Origin: Segatella copri
Lineage (GTDB): Bacteria > Bacteroidota > Bacteroidia > Bacteroidales > Bacteroidaceae
Length of the DNA: 64,000 nt
Assembly: GCF_949820605.1 (NCBI RefSeq)
Contig: NZ_CATKVU010000006.1
Location: 2,677,001-2,741,000 of the forward strand
Direction of reading: 5' to 3'
Below, piece by piece: positions 36,851 to 46,404 of this stretch; within the stretch, counting starts at the first letter, position 1, and each line of letters starts with the position of its first letter. Under the pieces are notes generated by a model, which did not search any database, was not told the DNA's origin, and saw nothing but the letters and a program-made list of their open reading frames with translations. The position numbers were made by a program, and so were the translations under genes.

Positions 36851-39800
36851 ATGGAAAAAAGACTCATGACGTTTATTGCCTGCCTCTTCCTTAGTTTAGG
36901 AATGGCGTTGGCGCAAACTCAAGTTTCCGGTAAAGTAACCTCTGCAGAGGATGGTGAACCAGTCATTGGTGCATCTATCAAAGTAGTGGGTACAAAGACC
37001 GGTGCGGTTACCGACATTGAAGGTAACTTCTCATTAACCGCTCCAGAAGGAGCCAAACTGGAGATTTCATATATTGGTATGAACTCTCAAACTGTTAAGG
37101 CTGGATCTAACATGAAAATTGTTATGAATCCAGACAACAAGGCTTTGGATGAAGTCATTGTTGTAGCTTATGGTACTGCAAAGAAGAGTGCCTTTACAGG
37201 TTCAGCAGCAGTCATGAAAACAGAAGATATTGCTAAGGTTGCAGACTCAAACCCAGTTCAGGCTTTGACAGGTAAAGTTTCTGGTGTACAGATTAACACG
37301 CAAACTGGTCAGCCAGGTGTTGAAAATTTCAAAATCCGTATTCGAGGTATCAGTTCAATCAATGCTGGTAGCACCCCATTGGTTATTGTCGATGGTTCTC
37401 CTTGGGATGGAGACATGAATGATATCAACCCTAACGATATTGCTTCTATGACAGTATTGAAGGATGCTGCTTCTGCCGCTCTTTATGGTGCTCGTGGTGC
37501 CAATGGTGTAGTCATCATCACAACAAAGACTGGCAAGGAAGGTTCTTCATCAATCACCGTAGATGCAAAGTGGGGTTCAAACTCACGTGCTACACAGGAT
37601 TACAAATATGTCAAGAGCCCTGCTAAATATTATGAGACTTGGTACAAGGGCCTTTACAATTACGCAAAGGCACAAGGTATGGGCAACGAGTCTGCTGTAG
37701 CATGGGCAAACGAGAATCTTTGCTCTGATAGCGATTACGGATTGGGTTACAACGTATATACCGTACCAGACGGTCAATATCTGATTGGCTCTAATGGTAG
37801 AATCAACCCTAACGCTACACTAGGTCGTGTTTATAACTACAAAGGCCAGGACTTCATGATTACTCCAGATGACTGGACAGATGCTACATATCAGAACAGT
37901 TTGCGCCAGGAGTATGCAATCACTGCAACAGGAAGCACAGATAAATCTTCTTTTTATGGTTCTGCCAACTATTTGAGCAATGATGGTATCACAAAAGCTT
38001 CTAATTACAAGCGTTTTACAGGTCGTTTGAAGGCAGACTTTCAGTTGCGCCCATGGTTGAAGATGGGTGGTAACTTCAGCTACTCACATGCCAACACCAA
38101 CTATCTCAGTACAGATGATGATGGAGCAGCAGGTTCATCAGGCAACGTGTTTGCCTTAACAACTGTAGCTCCAATTTATCCTCTGTATGTACGCGATGGC
38201 AAAGGTAATATCCTCTACAACTCGGAGGCTAAGCTTAATGTATACGACTATGGAGATGGAGAAGTTAATGGAATGATTCGTCCATATATTTCACAGGCAA
38301 ACCCATTAAGTTCCAACCAACTTGACACTCATAATCAGGAGAGCAACACATTTAATGCTGTAGGTTTCGCAGAGATTCGCTTCTTGAACGATTTCAAGTT
38401 CACATCTACAAATAGCGTAATGGACTCTGAGGCTCGTTCAACATTAACAACCAACCCTTATTATGGTCAGTATGCAGCATCAAATGGTCAGGTAACAAAG
38501 GCTCATACACGTAGATGGTCTTACAACTATCAGCAGTTGCTGGATTGGCATCATGCATTTGACAAGCATGATGTTGACATCATGTTGGGTCATGAGTATT
38601 ATCGTACTCGTTATCAGTCTCTCGATGCATACAAAACCAACATGTATTCATTCGATATTCCAGAACTTTCAGCAGCAGTGAATGCCGGTTCTGCAGACTC
38701 TTATTCAGATGACTATAATACGGAAGGTTGGTTTGGTCGTGTACAATACAACTATGCAGAAAAGTACTTCGGTTCTGTATCTTACCGTCGTGACGCCTCT
38801 TCACGTTTTGCACCAGAGAACCGTTGGGGTAATTTCTGGTCATTCGGTGCAGCATGGTTAATTTCTAAGGAAAAATTCTTCAATGTATCTTGGATAGATG
38901 AGTTGAAATTAAAGGCTTCCTATGGCGAGCAGGGTAATGACAACATCCAAGACCCAATCTATGGATGGGATCGCTACCTCTACCAGAATACTTATGATGT
39001 TGTGAACTCTAATGGCCAACCATCATTGGTTCCTAAGACTATGGGTAATAGAGATATCACATGGGAAAAGGGTGGCAACTTCAATGCCGGTATCGACTTC
39101 AGTTTGTTCAGAAGTCGTTTGACTGGTAGTATTGAGTACTTCTATCGTAAGACTACAGATATGTTATTCTACTTCCCATTACCAACTTCTTTTGGTTATG
39201 GTGGTTATTATGCAAACATTGGTGATATGCGCAACTCAGGTTTTGAGTTCACTTTTGATGGAGCTATCATCAAGACCAAGGACTTGACATGGGGAATCAA
39301 CTTGAACCTTACCACTTACGGCAACAAGATTACCCGTTTGCCTGAAGAACGTAAGACAGCAACCGTTGATGGTATTAGAGGTTATGCTTCTACCAACTAT
39401 TTTATCGGTGAAGGCAAGGCACTTTACAACTGGTATATGCCAAAGTATGCAGGCGTGGATCCCGAAACAGGAGTAGCTCTTTACTGGAAAGACGTAAAGG
39501 ATGCTAATGGAAACGTAACAGGCGAAGAAAAAACCGACAAGTACTCCGAAGCTACAGAGCACCTTTGTGGTACTGCCCTTGCTCCTGTATATGGAGGTTT
39601 CGGAACAAACTTAACCTGGAAGGGACTTGATGTGTCAGTAAACTTTACCTATCAGATTGGTGGTAAGGTATATGATAGTACATACGCATCAGCTATGAAA
39701 CTTGACAATGGTCATATTTTCCACGCTGATATGCTGAATGCTTGGAGCGAAGACAATAAAGGCTCTAATATTCCACGTATCCAGTTCAACGACACATACA

Positions 39801-40060
39801 CAGCGTCACAGTCTGATCGTTTCTTGACAAATGCATCATATTTGACACTTCAGGACTTCACTATTGGTTATTCTTTGCCAAAGCAGTTGATTCAGAGTAT
39901 CGGTCTTACTAAAGTTCGTCTTTACGTACAAGGCAACAATCTCTGGTTGTGGTCAAAGCGTCAGGGTCTTGACCCACGTCAGTCTATCTCAGGTGAAACA
40001 ACTGCTGCATATTATTCACCAATCCGCACTATCTCTGGTGGTGTATCAGTTTCATTCTAA
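36851..40060 (+). CDS. SusC-like TonB-dependent receptor (orphan locus)
   Basis: The 1069-residue protein has a signal peptide (MEKRLMTFIACLFLSLGMALAQ) and a carboxypeptidase-like domain (VSGKVTSAEDGEPVIGASIKVVG). The TonB-box region VIVVAYGTAKKSAFTG is followed by the plug (PGVENFKIRIRGISSINAG, RGANGVVIITT). The barrel ends GGVSVSF. It leads an operon with SusD (23 bp gap) and a lipoprotein. No glycoside hydrolase, peptidase or regulator is beside it, so the ligand cannot be named. Codon use is more A/T-rich than in the xylan SusC. Its promoter lacks the TGAAACA box of the xylan regulon. Confidence 0.95.
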   Translation: MEKRLMTFIACLFLSLGMALAQTQVSGKVTSAEDGEPVIGASIKVVGTKTGAVTDIEGNFSLTAPEGAKLEISYIGMNSQTVKAGSNMKIVMNPDNKALDEVIVVAYGTAKKSAFTGSAAVMKTEDIAKVADSNPVQALTGKVSGVQINTQTGQPGVENFKIRIRGISSINAGSTPLVIVDGSPWDGDMNDINPNDIASMTVLKDAASAALYGARGANGVVIITTKTGKEGSSSITVDAKWGSNSRATQDYKYVKSPAKYYETWYKGLYNYAKAQGMGNESAVAWANENLCSDSDYGLGYNVYTVPDGQYLIGSNGRINPNATLGRVYNYKGQDFMITPDDWTDATYQNSLRQEYAITATGSTDKSSFYGSANYLSNDGITKASNYKRFTGRLKADFQLRPWLKMGGNFSYSHANTNYLSTDDDGAAGSSGNVFALTTVAPIYPLYVRDGKGNILYNSEAKLNVYDYGDGEVNGMIRPYISQANPLSSNQLDTHNQESNTFNAVGFAEIRFLNDFKFTSTNSVMDSEARSTLTTNPYYGQYAASNGQVTKAHTRRWSYNYQQLLDWHHAFDKHDVDIMLGHEYYRTRYQSLDAYKTNMYSFDIPELSAAVNAGSADSYSDDYNTEGWFGRVQYNYAEKYFGSVSYRRDASSRFAPENRWGNFWSFGAAWLISKEKFFNVSWIDELKLKASYGEQGNDNIQDPIYGWDRYLYQNTYDVVNSNGQPSLVPKTMGNRDITWEKGGNFNAGIDFSLFRSRLTGSIEYFYRKTTDMLFYFPLPTSFGYGGYYANIGDMRNSGFEFTFDGAIIKTKDLTWGINLNLTTYGNKITRLPEERKTATVDGIRGYASTNYFIGEGKALYNWYMPKYAGVDPETGVALYWKDVKDANGNVTGEEKTDKYSEATEHLCGTALAPVYGGFGTNLTWKGLDVSVNFTYQIGGKVYDSTYASAMKLDNGHIFHADMLNAWSEDNKGSNIPRIQFNDTYTASQSDRFLTNASYLTLQDFTIGYSLPKQLIQSIGLTKVRLYVQGNNLWLWSKRQGLDPRQSISGETTAAYYSPIRTISGGVSVSF

Positions 40061-40083
40061 CAAACTAAAAGATAACATAGAAT

Positions 40084-41679
40084 ATGAAAAGATTTCATAA
40101 ATATATATTAGGAGCTAGCCTCTTGTCTATCGCACTTGTAACTACAAGTTGCGAAGACGAGACTGAGCCAACACACTTTGCAACCCAAGATCAAGCAAGT
40201 GCGTCAAGTGCTGCCACAAGAGCATTGGTATATGCAATGCCAGCATATTTCAATCATATAGATGAAAGTCTCATAGATGAAAAAAATTGGCATGGAGCAT
40301 TCGGCTATGGTGCCATGATGATTATCCGTGATTTGCAAACTGGCGACCGTTCTATTGGTACAAAATATAATGATCACTTTAAAAATTATGCATGCGATCA
40401 GTACATGGGCAAGCGTTATATCTACGCAAACTACCCTTGGAGTTATTACTATGGCTTTATCTTGACTACCAACAAGGTTATTGCAGCCATAGACCTTAAC
40501 AATTGTACAGATGATCAGAAAGGCTACTACGGCATTGCCAGTGCTTTCCGTGCATTCTGTTATCTTGACCTAGCTCGTACTTACGAGTTCCTTGACAACA
40601 AGAAAGTTAAGTCGGTAAATGAAAACGGAAAGGATGTTGCTGGTCTTACTGTTCCTATCATAACAGACGCAATTAGCGAGAACGATGCACGCAAAAATCC
40701 ACGTGCAACACGTGCTGATATGGCAAAGTTCATTGAGGACGATTTGAACAAAGCAGAAGAATACATTAAGTTTTCAACAGAAAAAACAAACATCTTGCCA
40801 GACCTCGCGTGTGTATATGGTTTAAAGGCACGCCTTTATATGTGGCTTGAAGACTATACGAATGCTGCTAAGTATGCAAAGCTGGCATTCACTACAACAT
40901 CTTCAAAGCCAATGACTGAGTCGGACTGTCTTGATGCTCAAAAAGGTTTCAATGACCTATCAAAGTGGATGTGGGGCGCAAAACAGACATCTGAAGATGA
41001 TGCCGTTAAAACAGGTATCATAAACTGGACTTCATGGGCATGTAATGAAACAACATTTGGTTATGCCGGTGTTGGTGCATATAACTTAATTGACGCCAAT
41101 CTCTATAGCCAGATTGATGATAAGGACTTCCGAAAGAAGGAATTTATCGGTCCTAATGGTCCTTCAAAAGACCAGAAGATTTTGACCAAATTGCAACAAG
41201 CTTACGCATCAATTAAGTTCCGTCCTAATGAAGGTAATGCTGATTCTTATCAGACTGGTGCCGCATCAGCTTATCCAATCATGCGTATAGAAGAAATGTA
41301 TTTCATTTGGGCTGAAGCAGAAGCTCATCTTGATGCCGCTAAGGGTAAGGAAGACTTGATTAAAGTTATGACAACCATATTGAAGCGTAACCCAGAATAT
41401 GCTTTTAGCGGAACAACAACAGAAGAAGTTGTAAACGAAATCGTAAAGCAGAAGCGAATCGAGCTATTTGGTGAAGGTCAGACATTCTTCGACATCAAGC
41501 GTCTTAACATGTCAGTAGATCGCACATATAATGGGAACAACTGGATTCCATTGGCTCGACTCAAGACAGATGGTCGTCCTGCATGGATGAACTGGGTTAT
41601 TCCTCAGAATGAGGAGAAGAATAACTCTGCACTGGCAGATTACAATAACCCAGACCCTTCTGATGTATACACAAAGTAA
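40084..41679 (+). CDS. SusD/RagB-like lipoprotein (orphan locus)
   Basis: The 531-residue protein has lipobox VTTSCEDE, helical core ASAFRAFCYLDLARTYEFL and C-terminal signature KQKRIELFGEGQTFFDIKRLNM. It is the surface partner of the preceding SusC. It follows a typical SusC-SusD order and is followed by a third lipoprotein gene 24 bp later. Confidence 0.94.
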   Translation: MKRFHKYILGASLLSIALVTTSCEDETEPTHFATQDQASASSAATRALVYAMPAYFNHIDESLIDEKNWHGAFGYGAMMIIRDLQTGDRSIGTKYNDHFKNYACDQYMGKRYIYANYPWSYYYGFILTTNKVIAAIDLNNCTDDQKGYYGIASAFRAFCYLDLARTYEFLDNKKVKSVNENGKDVAGLTVPIITDAISENDARKNPRATRADMAKFIEDDLNKAEEYIKFSTEKTNILPDLACVYGLKARLYMWLEDYTNAAKYAKLAFTTTSSKPMTESDCLDAQKGFNDLSKWMWGAKQTSEDDAVKTGIINWTSWACNETTFGYAGVGAYNLIDANLYSQIDDKDFRKKEFIGPNGPSKDQKILTKLQQAYASIKFRPNEGNADSYQTGAASAYPIMRIEEMYFIWAEAEAHLDAAKGKEDLIKVMTTILKRNPEYAFSGTTTEEVVNEIVKQKRIELFGEGQTFFDIKRLNMSVDRTYNGNNWIPLARLKTDGRPAWMNWVIPQNEEKNNSALADYNNPDPSDVYTK

Positions 41680-41703
41680 TTATAATTCGTAAAACAAGAA
41701 ATT

Positions 41704-42492
41704 ATGAACAAATTGATGAAGTATAGCTGTTTCGCAATCATGGCATTGTCAGCATTGACATTTACTGCTTGTACAGAAGATTATGATTACGATCCATACA
41801 CTAATGTAGAAAACTCAGGTTTTTACTTTACAGAAGCCAGTGACAGAGCATTGTTCTATCCAGAGGATAACAAGAGTATCACTGTAGAGGTTTGCAGAGC
41901 AGAAAGTGAGTCAAAGGAAGCTGCTACTGTTCAACTTTCTACGAGTTCAAATCTAGTTACACTTCCTTCAGAAGTATCATTTGCTGCTGGTGAATGCAAG
42001 AAAGAAATAACTATTCCTGTTGCAAACACACCAGGTATCCATGACGTAGATATTACCATCGCAAATGAAAAGGACAAGTTTGCATATGGTCCTGTCACAT
42101 ATTCTCAAAGAATCATTGTTTGTGGAGAGAAATTGTCAGGTGTATTTACCTCACAACTATTCAATTCAACAAATAATGTAGTTGTATACAAACTAGGAAA
42201 TGACGGATACGACATTAAAGATTGCTATGAGGAAGGTAATGATATCGTTTTCTCTCTAGACAATAAAAGCAACATTATTGTTGATGAACAGCTAGCTTGG
42301 AATCATAAGAAGTATGGACCTGTATACGTAGAAGACTACGAAAGCAGTTTAGGAGTTTATCCAGGCAGTAAAGATTACCAAGGATACAGCGGTTATGACT
42401 CTGAGTCTGATACATATTACTTGACTTTGAAACACTATTGTGCTGCTGGCGCTTTGGGTAATTTCCGTGAAACATTGAAAATCACAAGATAA
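41704..42492 (+). CDS. Surface lipoprotein in SusE position
   Basis: The 262-residue lipoprotein (LTFTACTED lipobox) has a beta-sandwich-like N-terminal half of Calx-beta or DUF4843 style (SITVEVCRAESESKEAATVQL, AAGECKKEITIPVAN). The C-terminal half is of unknown fold. Its position after SusCD suggests an accessory ligand-binding protein on the cell surface. I do not recognise a defined family with certainty. A terminator follows at 42520-42570. Confidence 0.75.
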   Translation: MNKLMKYSCFAIMALSALTFTACTEDYDYDPYTNVENSGFYFTEASDRALFYPEDNKSITVEVCRAESESKEAATVQLSTSSNLVTLPSEVSFAAGECKKEITIPVANTPGIHDVDITIANEKDKFAYGPVTYSQRIIVCGEKLSGVFTSQLFNSTNNVVVYKLGNDGYDIKDCYEEGNDIVFSLDNKSNIIVDEQLAWNHKKYGPVYVEDYESSLGVYPGSKDYQGYSGYDSESDTYYLTLKHYCAAGALGNFRETLKITR

Positions 42493-42519
42493 AAGCATTG
42501 TTTCATTAACTATATAATT

Positions 42520-42570
42520 AAGGTGTATCCTTATTGCTCAACACAATGGGCAAAGGGATACACCTTTTTC
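42520..42570 (+). terminator. Terminator after the orphan SusCD operon
   Basis: The arms AAGGTGTATCC (42520-42530) and GGATACACCTT (42556-42566) are followed by TTTTC. The hairpin and the following TTTTCTTTTTATCTC resemble 49381-49437, so the unit is repeated in the window. Confidence 0.75.
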
Positions 42571-42616
42571 TTTTTATCTCTCTCAAACATTTTCGACCTG
42601 TATGGTTGAAATAGTT

Positions 42617-44374
42617 TTATATCTCCTCGCAAGCCACCATTTCCGCTCCGCGGTAGATAACCACCAGCTTGTGGAGCTTTGTAGTCTTTACTGCCTCTCT
42701 GACCATATCACTGTCCGCATAGCGAGAGATTTGAGCTGAAGCCTCCTCGAAGAGCTTTTTTACTTGCTCATCTGTGGTTTGGCTCTTGCAATATTTCAAC
42801 TCGATGATATATGAATCTACCATGTCCTTGTAGATGTCACAGAGCGGAGAGAGGAAGATGTCGGCATAACCGCCGTCATTGTCCAGCTCAGAGATAGGGC
42901 GATAGAACTTGTTCTGGCTTGTCATCGCCAAGGTGAAGCCATGCACGAAAGCCTCTCCCTTCTGCTTGTCTCGCTGGGAGGAGTACTTCTTCAGGCAGTC
43001 GGCGATATACTCAAAGTATGGCTTGAATTGCCCATCGTATGCCAGTTTGCTCTCCAGTTTACCCTTGCTATATCTATCATATACCAAGTCGTTCTCCTTG
43101 TAGGTGTCGAGCAGGTAGGTGTACATCTGGTCACGCACCACCTCATTCGGGATGATGAACTTGGTCTCACCCTTGTATGTTCCGTCTATCGTCACCATGC
43201 CGAAATAGAACAGCAGGCTGAGGAAGTTGTCTGGGTCGTTGATTCGCTCGGCAGGGAAGTTCTCGTTGAGCGTGCCTATCACGAATCCCTGGGTTACCAA
43301 CTGTTGGATGATGCTAGCGTCGTGGGCGAACTCCTTGTCGTGGCGGATGAGCATTCGCAACTTGTCATAGTCGATACGGATGTTGGTCTCCACCATCTTC
43401 TTAGGGATTTGGTAATTGCTTCGGATGTAATTATCTACGAAGTTGAGCACCATTACCGAGTTGTACATGGTGGTCTCACCATATCTATCCTCTGCAAAGC
43501 AATAGTTGTCGTACCAAGGCTTCATCACCTTGATCAGCTCATCGGTGGTATGATTAAACGGCAGAACGCTGCCGTAATAATCCAGCATTTTTCTCACTTC
43601 TTCCTCGGTAAATCCCGTCATCTCATTGAAGTCAGGTGAGAGCGAGTAGTTGGTTCCGATGTTGAATCCGCTGGTAAGGTCATCCATGGTCACAGGGCTT
43701 ACTCCCGTAACGAACACTCTGCCCAAAGTATTGCCAGCCGCACCCTTGATGGTGTTGAAGAACTGGCGCAAGTATCCCTCTCCGTGGGTCTGGTTGCGAT
43801 ACCTCATAAGATGCTCCTCATGGGCGAGAATCATGTTGGTGAAGTTGTCGTACTCATCGATGAAGAGATAAATCTTCTTTCCCACCTCCTGGCATTTCTG
43901 GCAAAGAAACCTCAGTTGAGACACTGCATCTGTTAACTTTTCTAATCCTTCCTTGGTATTGGCAGGAAGAATATGTGCATAGATGTCACAAAAGAAATTG
44001 AACACAAGGCTACAATGGTTGTCCAGTCCATCCTTATAATCATCCAATCCTGCTGCTACCTCGGCAAAATTGAGGTGGATGATGAGATATGTATTATGCT
44101 CCGGTGTAGGATTCTGTCCGATGTATAGCTTGCCAAAGATTTCCTCAAACTTGTCTTTCTTATTGATGTCATAGTAATTCTCAAGCATGGAGAGCGTAAG
44201 GCTCTTGCCGAAACGGCGAGGGCGAATGAAGAAGAAATACTTGTTGGATTCTTCTATTTGCTCTATGAAAGGAGTTTTGTCCACATAGTAACAATCCTCT
44301 TTTATGACATCCTCAAAATTCTGCATGCCGTATGGTATGCGCTTGCGATAAATGCGCTTTGGTCTTACTATCAT
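42617..44374 (-). CDS. AAA-ATPase-like protein with PDDEXK_9-type nuclease fold (ATPase E)
   Basis: The 585-residue protein starts MIVRPKRIYRKRIPYGMQNFEDVI and reads YYVDKTPFIEQI, then Walker A RPRRFGKSLTLSML and Walker B IYLFIDEYDNF, all typical of the AAA-ATPase_like/DUF1703 family. The C-terminal nuclease-fold core is GGYADIFLSPLCDIY then SYIIELKYCKS (D...E-x-K). These are abundant in Bacteroidetes, sometimes in dozens of copies, with no known role. Its promoter (TATCTTTGC just upstream on the minus strand) is the only one of the six ATPase promoters in which I see no private repeats. Confidence 0.88.
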   Translation of the reverse strand: MIVRPKRIYRKRIPYGMQNFEDVIKEDCYYVDKTPFIEQIEESNKYFFFIRPRRFGKSLTLSMLENYYDINKKDKFEEIFGKLYIGQNPTPEHNTYLIIHLNFAEVAAGLDDYKDGLDNHCSLVFNFFCDIYAHILPANTKEGLEKLTDAVSQLRFLCQKCQEVGKKIYLFIDEYDNFTNMILAHEEHLMRYRNQTHGEGYLRQFFNTIKGAAGNTLGRVFVTGVSPVTMDDLTSGFNIGTNYSLSPDFNEMTGFTEEEVRKMLDYYGSVLPFNHTTDELIKVMKPWYDNYCFAEDRYGETTMYNSVMVLNFVDNYIRSNYQIPKKMVETNIRIDYDKLRMLIRHDKEFAHDASIIQQLVTQGFVIGTLNENFPAERINDPDNFLSLLFYFGMVTIDGTYKGETKFIIPNEVVRDQMYTYLLDTYKENDLVYDRYSKGKLESKLAYDGQFKPYFEYIADCLKKYSSQRDKQKGEAFVHGFTLAMTSQNKFYRPISELDNDGGYADIFLSPLCDIYKDMVDSYIIELKYCKSQTTDEQVKKLFEEASAQISRYADSDMVREAVKTTKLHKLVVIYRGAEMVACEEI

Positions 44375-44475
44375 AACTCAGTTTGATTATTCGTTTTTGA
44401 ATCTGATGGCAAAGATAATACTTTATCTCCTAATTTCCAAAACTTTTCCCGAAAAACTTCTACCATTACAGCTAG

Positions 44476-44530
44476 AATATTTTCCCAAGAAGAAACGATG
44501 GTAATAGTATTTATACAAATCGGTTTTTGA
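44476..44530 (+). pseudogene. DUF4160 gene start remnant, left copy of a 48-bp direct repeat
   Basis: 44476-44523 matches 46350-46397 at 47 of 48 positions. From the ATG at 44498 it encodes MVIVFIQIGF then stop, resembling the start of the DUF4160 protein at 49523 (MPTIFIFFGF). The two remnants bracket ATPase D and its promoter repeats. Confidence 0.6.
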
Positions 44531-44578
44531 TTTATATACTTTCGTTCATGCGACTATCCTGTAGAACAATCGTAATAC

Positions 44579-44615
44579 AAAATCAGCCGCAAGAATTTTT
44601 CTCACGGCTGACTTT
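44579..44615 (-). terminator. Possible terminator after ATPase D
   Basis: The arms TCAGCCG (44583-44589) and CGGCTGA (44605-44611) form a 7-bp stem; on the minus strand the sequence continues with TTTTG. It lies 110 bp past the ATPase D stop. The rest of 44531-44722 shows nothing I recognise. Confidence 0.4.
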
Positions 44616-44722
44616 GTGTACCACCTTCTTTTGCAGAGATATGGTTATAATGGAAAGATAATATATGTGGTATTTATAATTAGTTCATTCCTGCAGAATG
44701 GCACTTTTCCATATTTTAAGCA

Positions 44723-45976
44723 TTAATAATTTAAACTGTTTTTGTCTAACAAGAAGTCTTTCAGCCCAATTGTAAGGATGCCATCTTCATTTCTCTTGGG
44801 CTTGATATCATCTTTCACAATGATTATTTTCTTGAAAGAGTCCTTAATTCTCAATAGTGATGCAGATTCCTGCGCCTCTTTTTCTAATGTTGGTATGGCG
44901 AAAGCTGACTGGATGTAATATCGCTGACTTCCTTGATTCACCACAAAATCCACCTCCAACTGCTTCCTGATCAACTTGCCACTTTTGTCTGGCTCTCTGA
45001 CTTCTACCATACCCACATCTACATGATATCCTCTCGTACGCAATTCATTGTATATGATATTCTCCATGATATGTGTCTCTTCTTGCTGACGAAAGCCTAA
45101 CAGAGCGTTTCTGATTCCAAGATCCGAAAAGTAATATTTTGCCAAGGTGTTGATATACTTCTTCCCCTTGATATTATATCTGATGGACTTTTCCACAAGA
45201 AACGCATCTTCTAAAAAACCTAGATACTTGTTTATCGTCTGATGATGAATGGCCACATTCTTGACACTCTTGAATGTTTTGGCAAGCTTCGTTGGATTGC
45301 ATGGAGCACCAATGGAAGAGGCGATAATTCGCAGCAATTCATCAAACTCTCCCATGTTTTTTACCGTATGTCGTTCCAACACATCTACGAGATACACACT
45401 CTTATACAAGTTATTCAGATAATCTTCTTTTTTCTTATCTGTATCAAGCGTCAAAATAAGAGGAAGCCCTCCGTATGTATAATAATCTTTCCATGCATTG
45501 TCTGTTGTCCCTTTATATCCTTCACAGTATTCAGAGAATGACAATGGAAATAAATGTATCTCATCACCTCTACCACGGAACTCTGTCACTACATCCGTCG
45601 ATAAAAAATGCGAGTTGCTGCCTGTAACATATACATCTGCATTTGATATATGCAGCAAGCTATTCAATACATCCGTAAACTCATCTACCATCTGTACCTC
45701 ATCAAGCATGATGTAGTAGAGATTTTTGTCTGTTATCTGCTCCTTGATGTATTTCAACAGATTATCTGGATCACGCAGTTCCTTATTGGTGCGATCATCG
45801 AGGGCAACCTCTATGATATGGTCATCTGAAATCCCTTGCGAATTTAGATACTCATGAAATAACTTGAACAGAAGATATGACTTTCCACATCTTCTGATAC
45901 CTGTAATAATCTTAATCAAGCCATTCCTTTGACTTGCGATTAGTTGGCCTAAATATTGTTGTCTTTTAATATCCAT
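44723..45976 (-). CDS. AAA+ ATPase of the AAA_14/DUF4143 type (ATPase D)
   Basis: The 417-residue protein reads MDIKRQQYLGQLIASQRNGLIKIITGIRRCGKSYLLFKLF (Walker A GIRRCGKS). Walker B is LYYIMLDEVQMVDEF. The DUF4143 part has ENIIYNELRTRGYHVDVG and the nuclease-like core LEVDFVVNQGSQRYYIQSA, where the usual E-x-K is replaced by Q-S. The nuclease site, if it ever worked, is therefore probably dead. It is the same family as ATPase C but only distantly alike. Three palindromic repeats lie around its promoter, and the cassette is framed by two remnants of a DUF4160 gene. Confidence 0.87.
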   Translation of the reverse strand: MDIKRQQYLGQLIASQRNGLIKIITGIRRCGKSYLLFKLFHEYLNSQGISDDHIIEVALDDRTNKELRDPDNLLKYIKEQITDKNLYYIMLDEVQMVDEFTDVLNSLLHISNADVYVTGSNSHFLSTDVVTEFRGRGDEIHLFPLSFSEYCEGYKGTTDNAWKDYYTYGGLPLILTLDTDKKKEDYLNNLYKSVYLVDVLERHTVKNMGEFDELLRIIASSIGAPCNPTKLAKTFKSVKNVAIHHQTINKYLGFLEDAFLVEKSIRYNIKGKKYINTLAKYYFSDLGIRNALLGFRQQEETHIMENIIYNELRTRGYHVDVGMVEVREPDKSGKLIRKQLEVDFVVNQGSQRYYIQSAFAIPTLEKEAQESASLLRIKDSFKKIIIVKDDIKPKRNEDGILTIGLKDFLLDKNSLNY

Positions 45977-45988
45977 AATTATACTATA

Positions 45989-46172
45989 TTATCAAAAAGT
46001 GGCAACATTACCACTTTTCGTCACTGCAAAGATACAAAAAATATCTAAGAATGCGCAACTTTATTATCAAAAAGTGGTAAACTTACCGTTTTTCGTCACT
46101 GAAAAGACTCAAACGAAGGCTTTCACCATGATTTACAAGCAAAAACTGGTAGTTTTACCACTTTTCGTCACT
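45989..46172 (-). promoter_or_regulatory. ATPase D promoter with three palindromic repeats
   Basis: Three units of about 36 bp start near 45989, 46064 and 46136 (cores CAAAAAGTGG at 45993 and 46068, CAAAAACTGG at 46140) and share TTACCACTTTTCGTCACT. Each unit is itself an inverted repeat (AAAAGTGG...CCACTTTT). The -7 element TATCTTTGC (minus strand, about 46026-46034) sits between the first and second units. One unit therefore overlaps the transcript start and two lie upstream. Confidence 0.75.
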
Positions 46173-46211
46173 TTCCCATTTTCTCGTTCCCCCAAAATGA
46201 CATAAATGGGC

Positions 46212-46249
46212 TCAGGAGAGATTGTCTATACACGGACAATCTCCCCTGA
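46212..46249. other. Isolated 15-bp-stem palindrome
   Basis: TCAGGAGAGATTGTC (46212-46226) and GACAATCTCCCCTGA (46235-46249) pair at 14 of 15 positions with an 8-base loop. No T-run follows on either strand, so it is not an obvious terminator. It lies between the ATPase D repeats and the right DUF4160 remnant. The remaining sequence to 46690 is A/T-rich with two TTATTGCCACMTNTTGCCACG-like words and no gene. Confidence 0.5.
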
Positions 46250-46349
46250 ACCGAAATTCTACAAATGAATTGTGACTTTGTAATCACTGCATGTAGATCG
46301 AAAGGCCAAACAATAGATGTCGCCGAAAATTTTCTTTTTATCTCTCTCA

Positions 46350-46404
46350 AATATTTTCCCAAGAAGAAACGATGGCAATAGTATTTATACAAATCGGATT
46401 TTAA
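46350..46404 (+). pseudogene. DUF4160 gene start remnant, right copy of the 48-bp direct repeat
   Basis: 46350-46397 repeats 44476-44523 with one mismatch. From the ATG at 46372 it encodes MAIVFIQIGF then stop. The preceding CTTTTTATCTCTCTCAAA matches the promoter repeats at 48799 and 49431, as expected if this was once a complete DUF4160 transcription unit. Confidence 0.6.
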
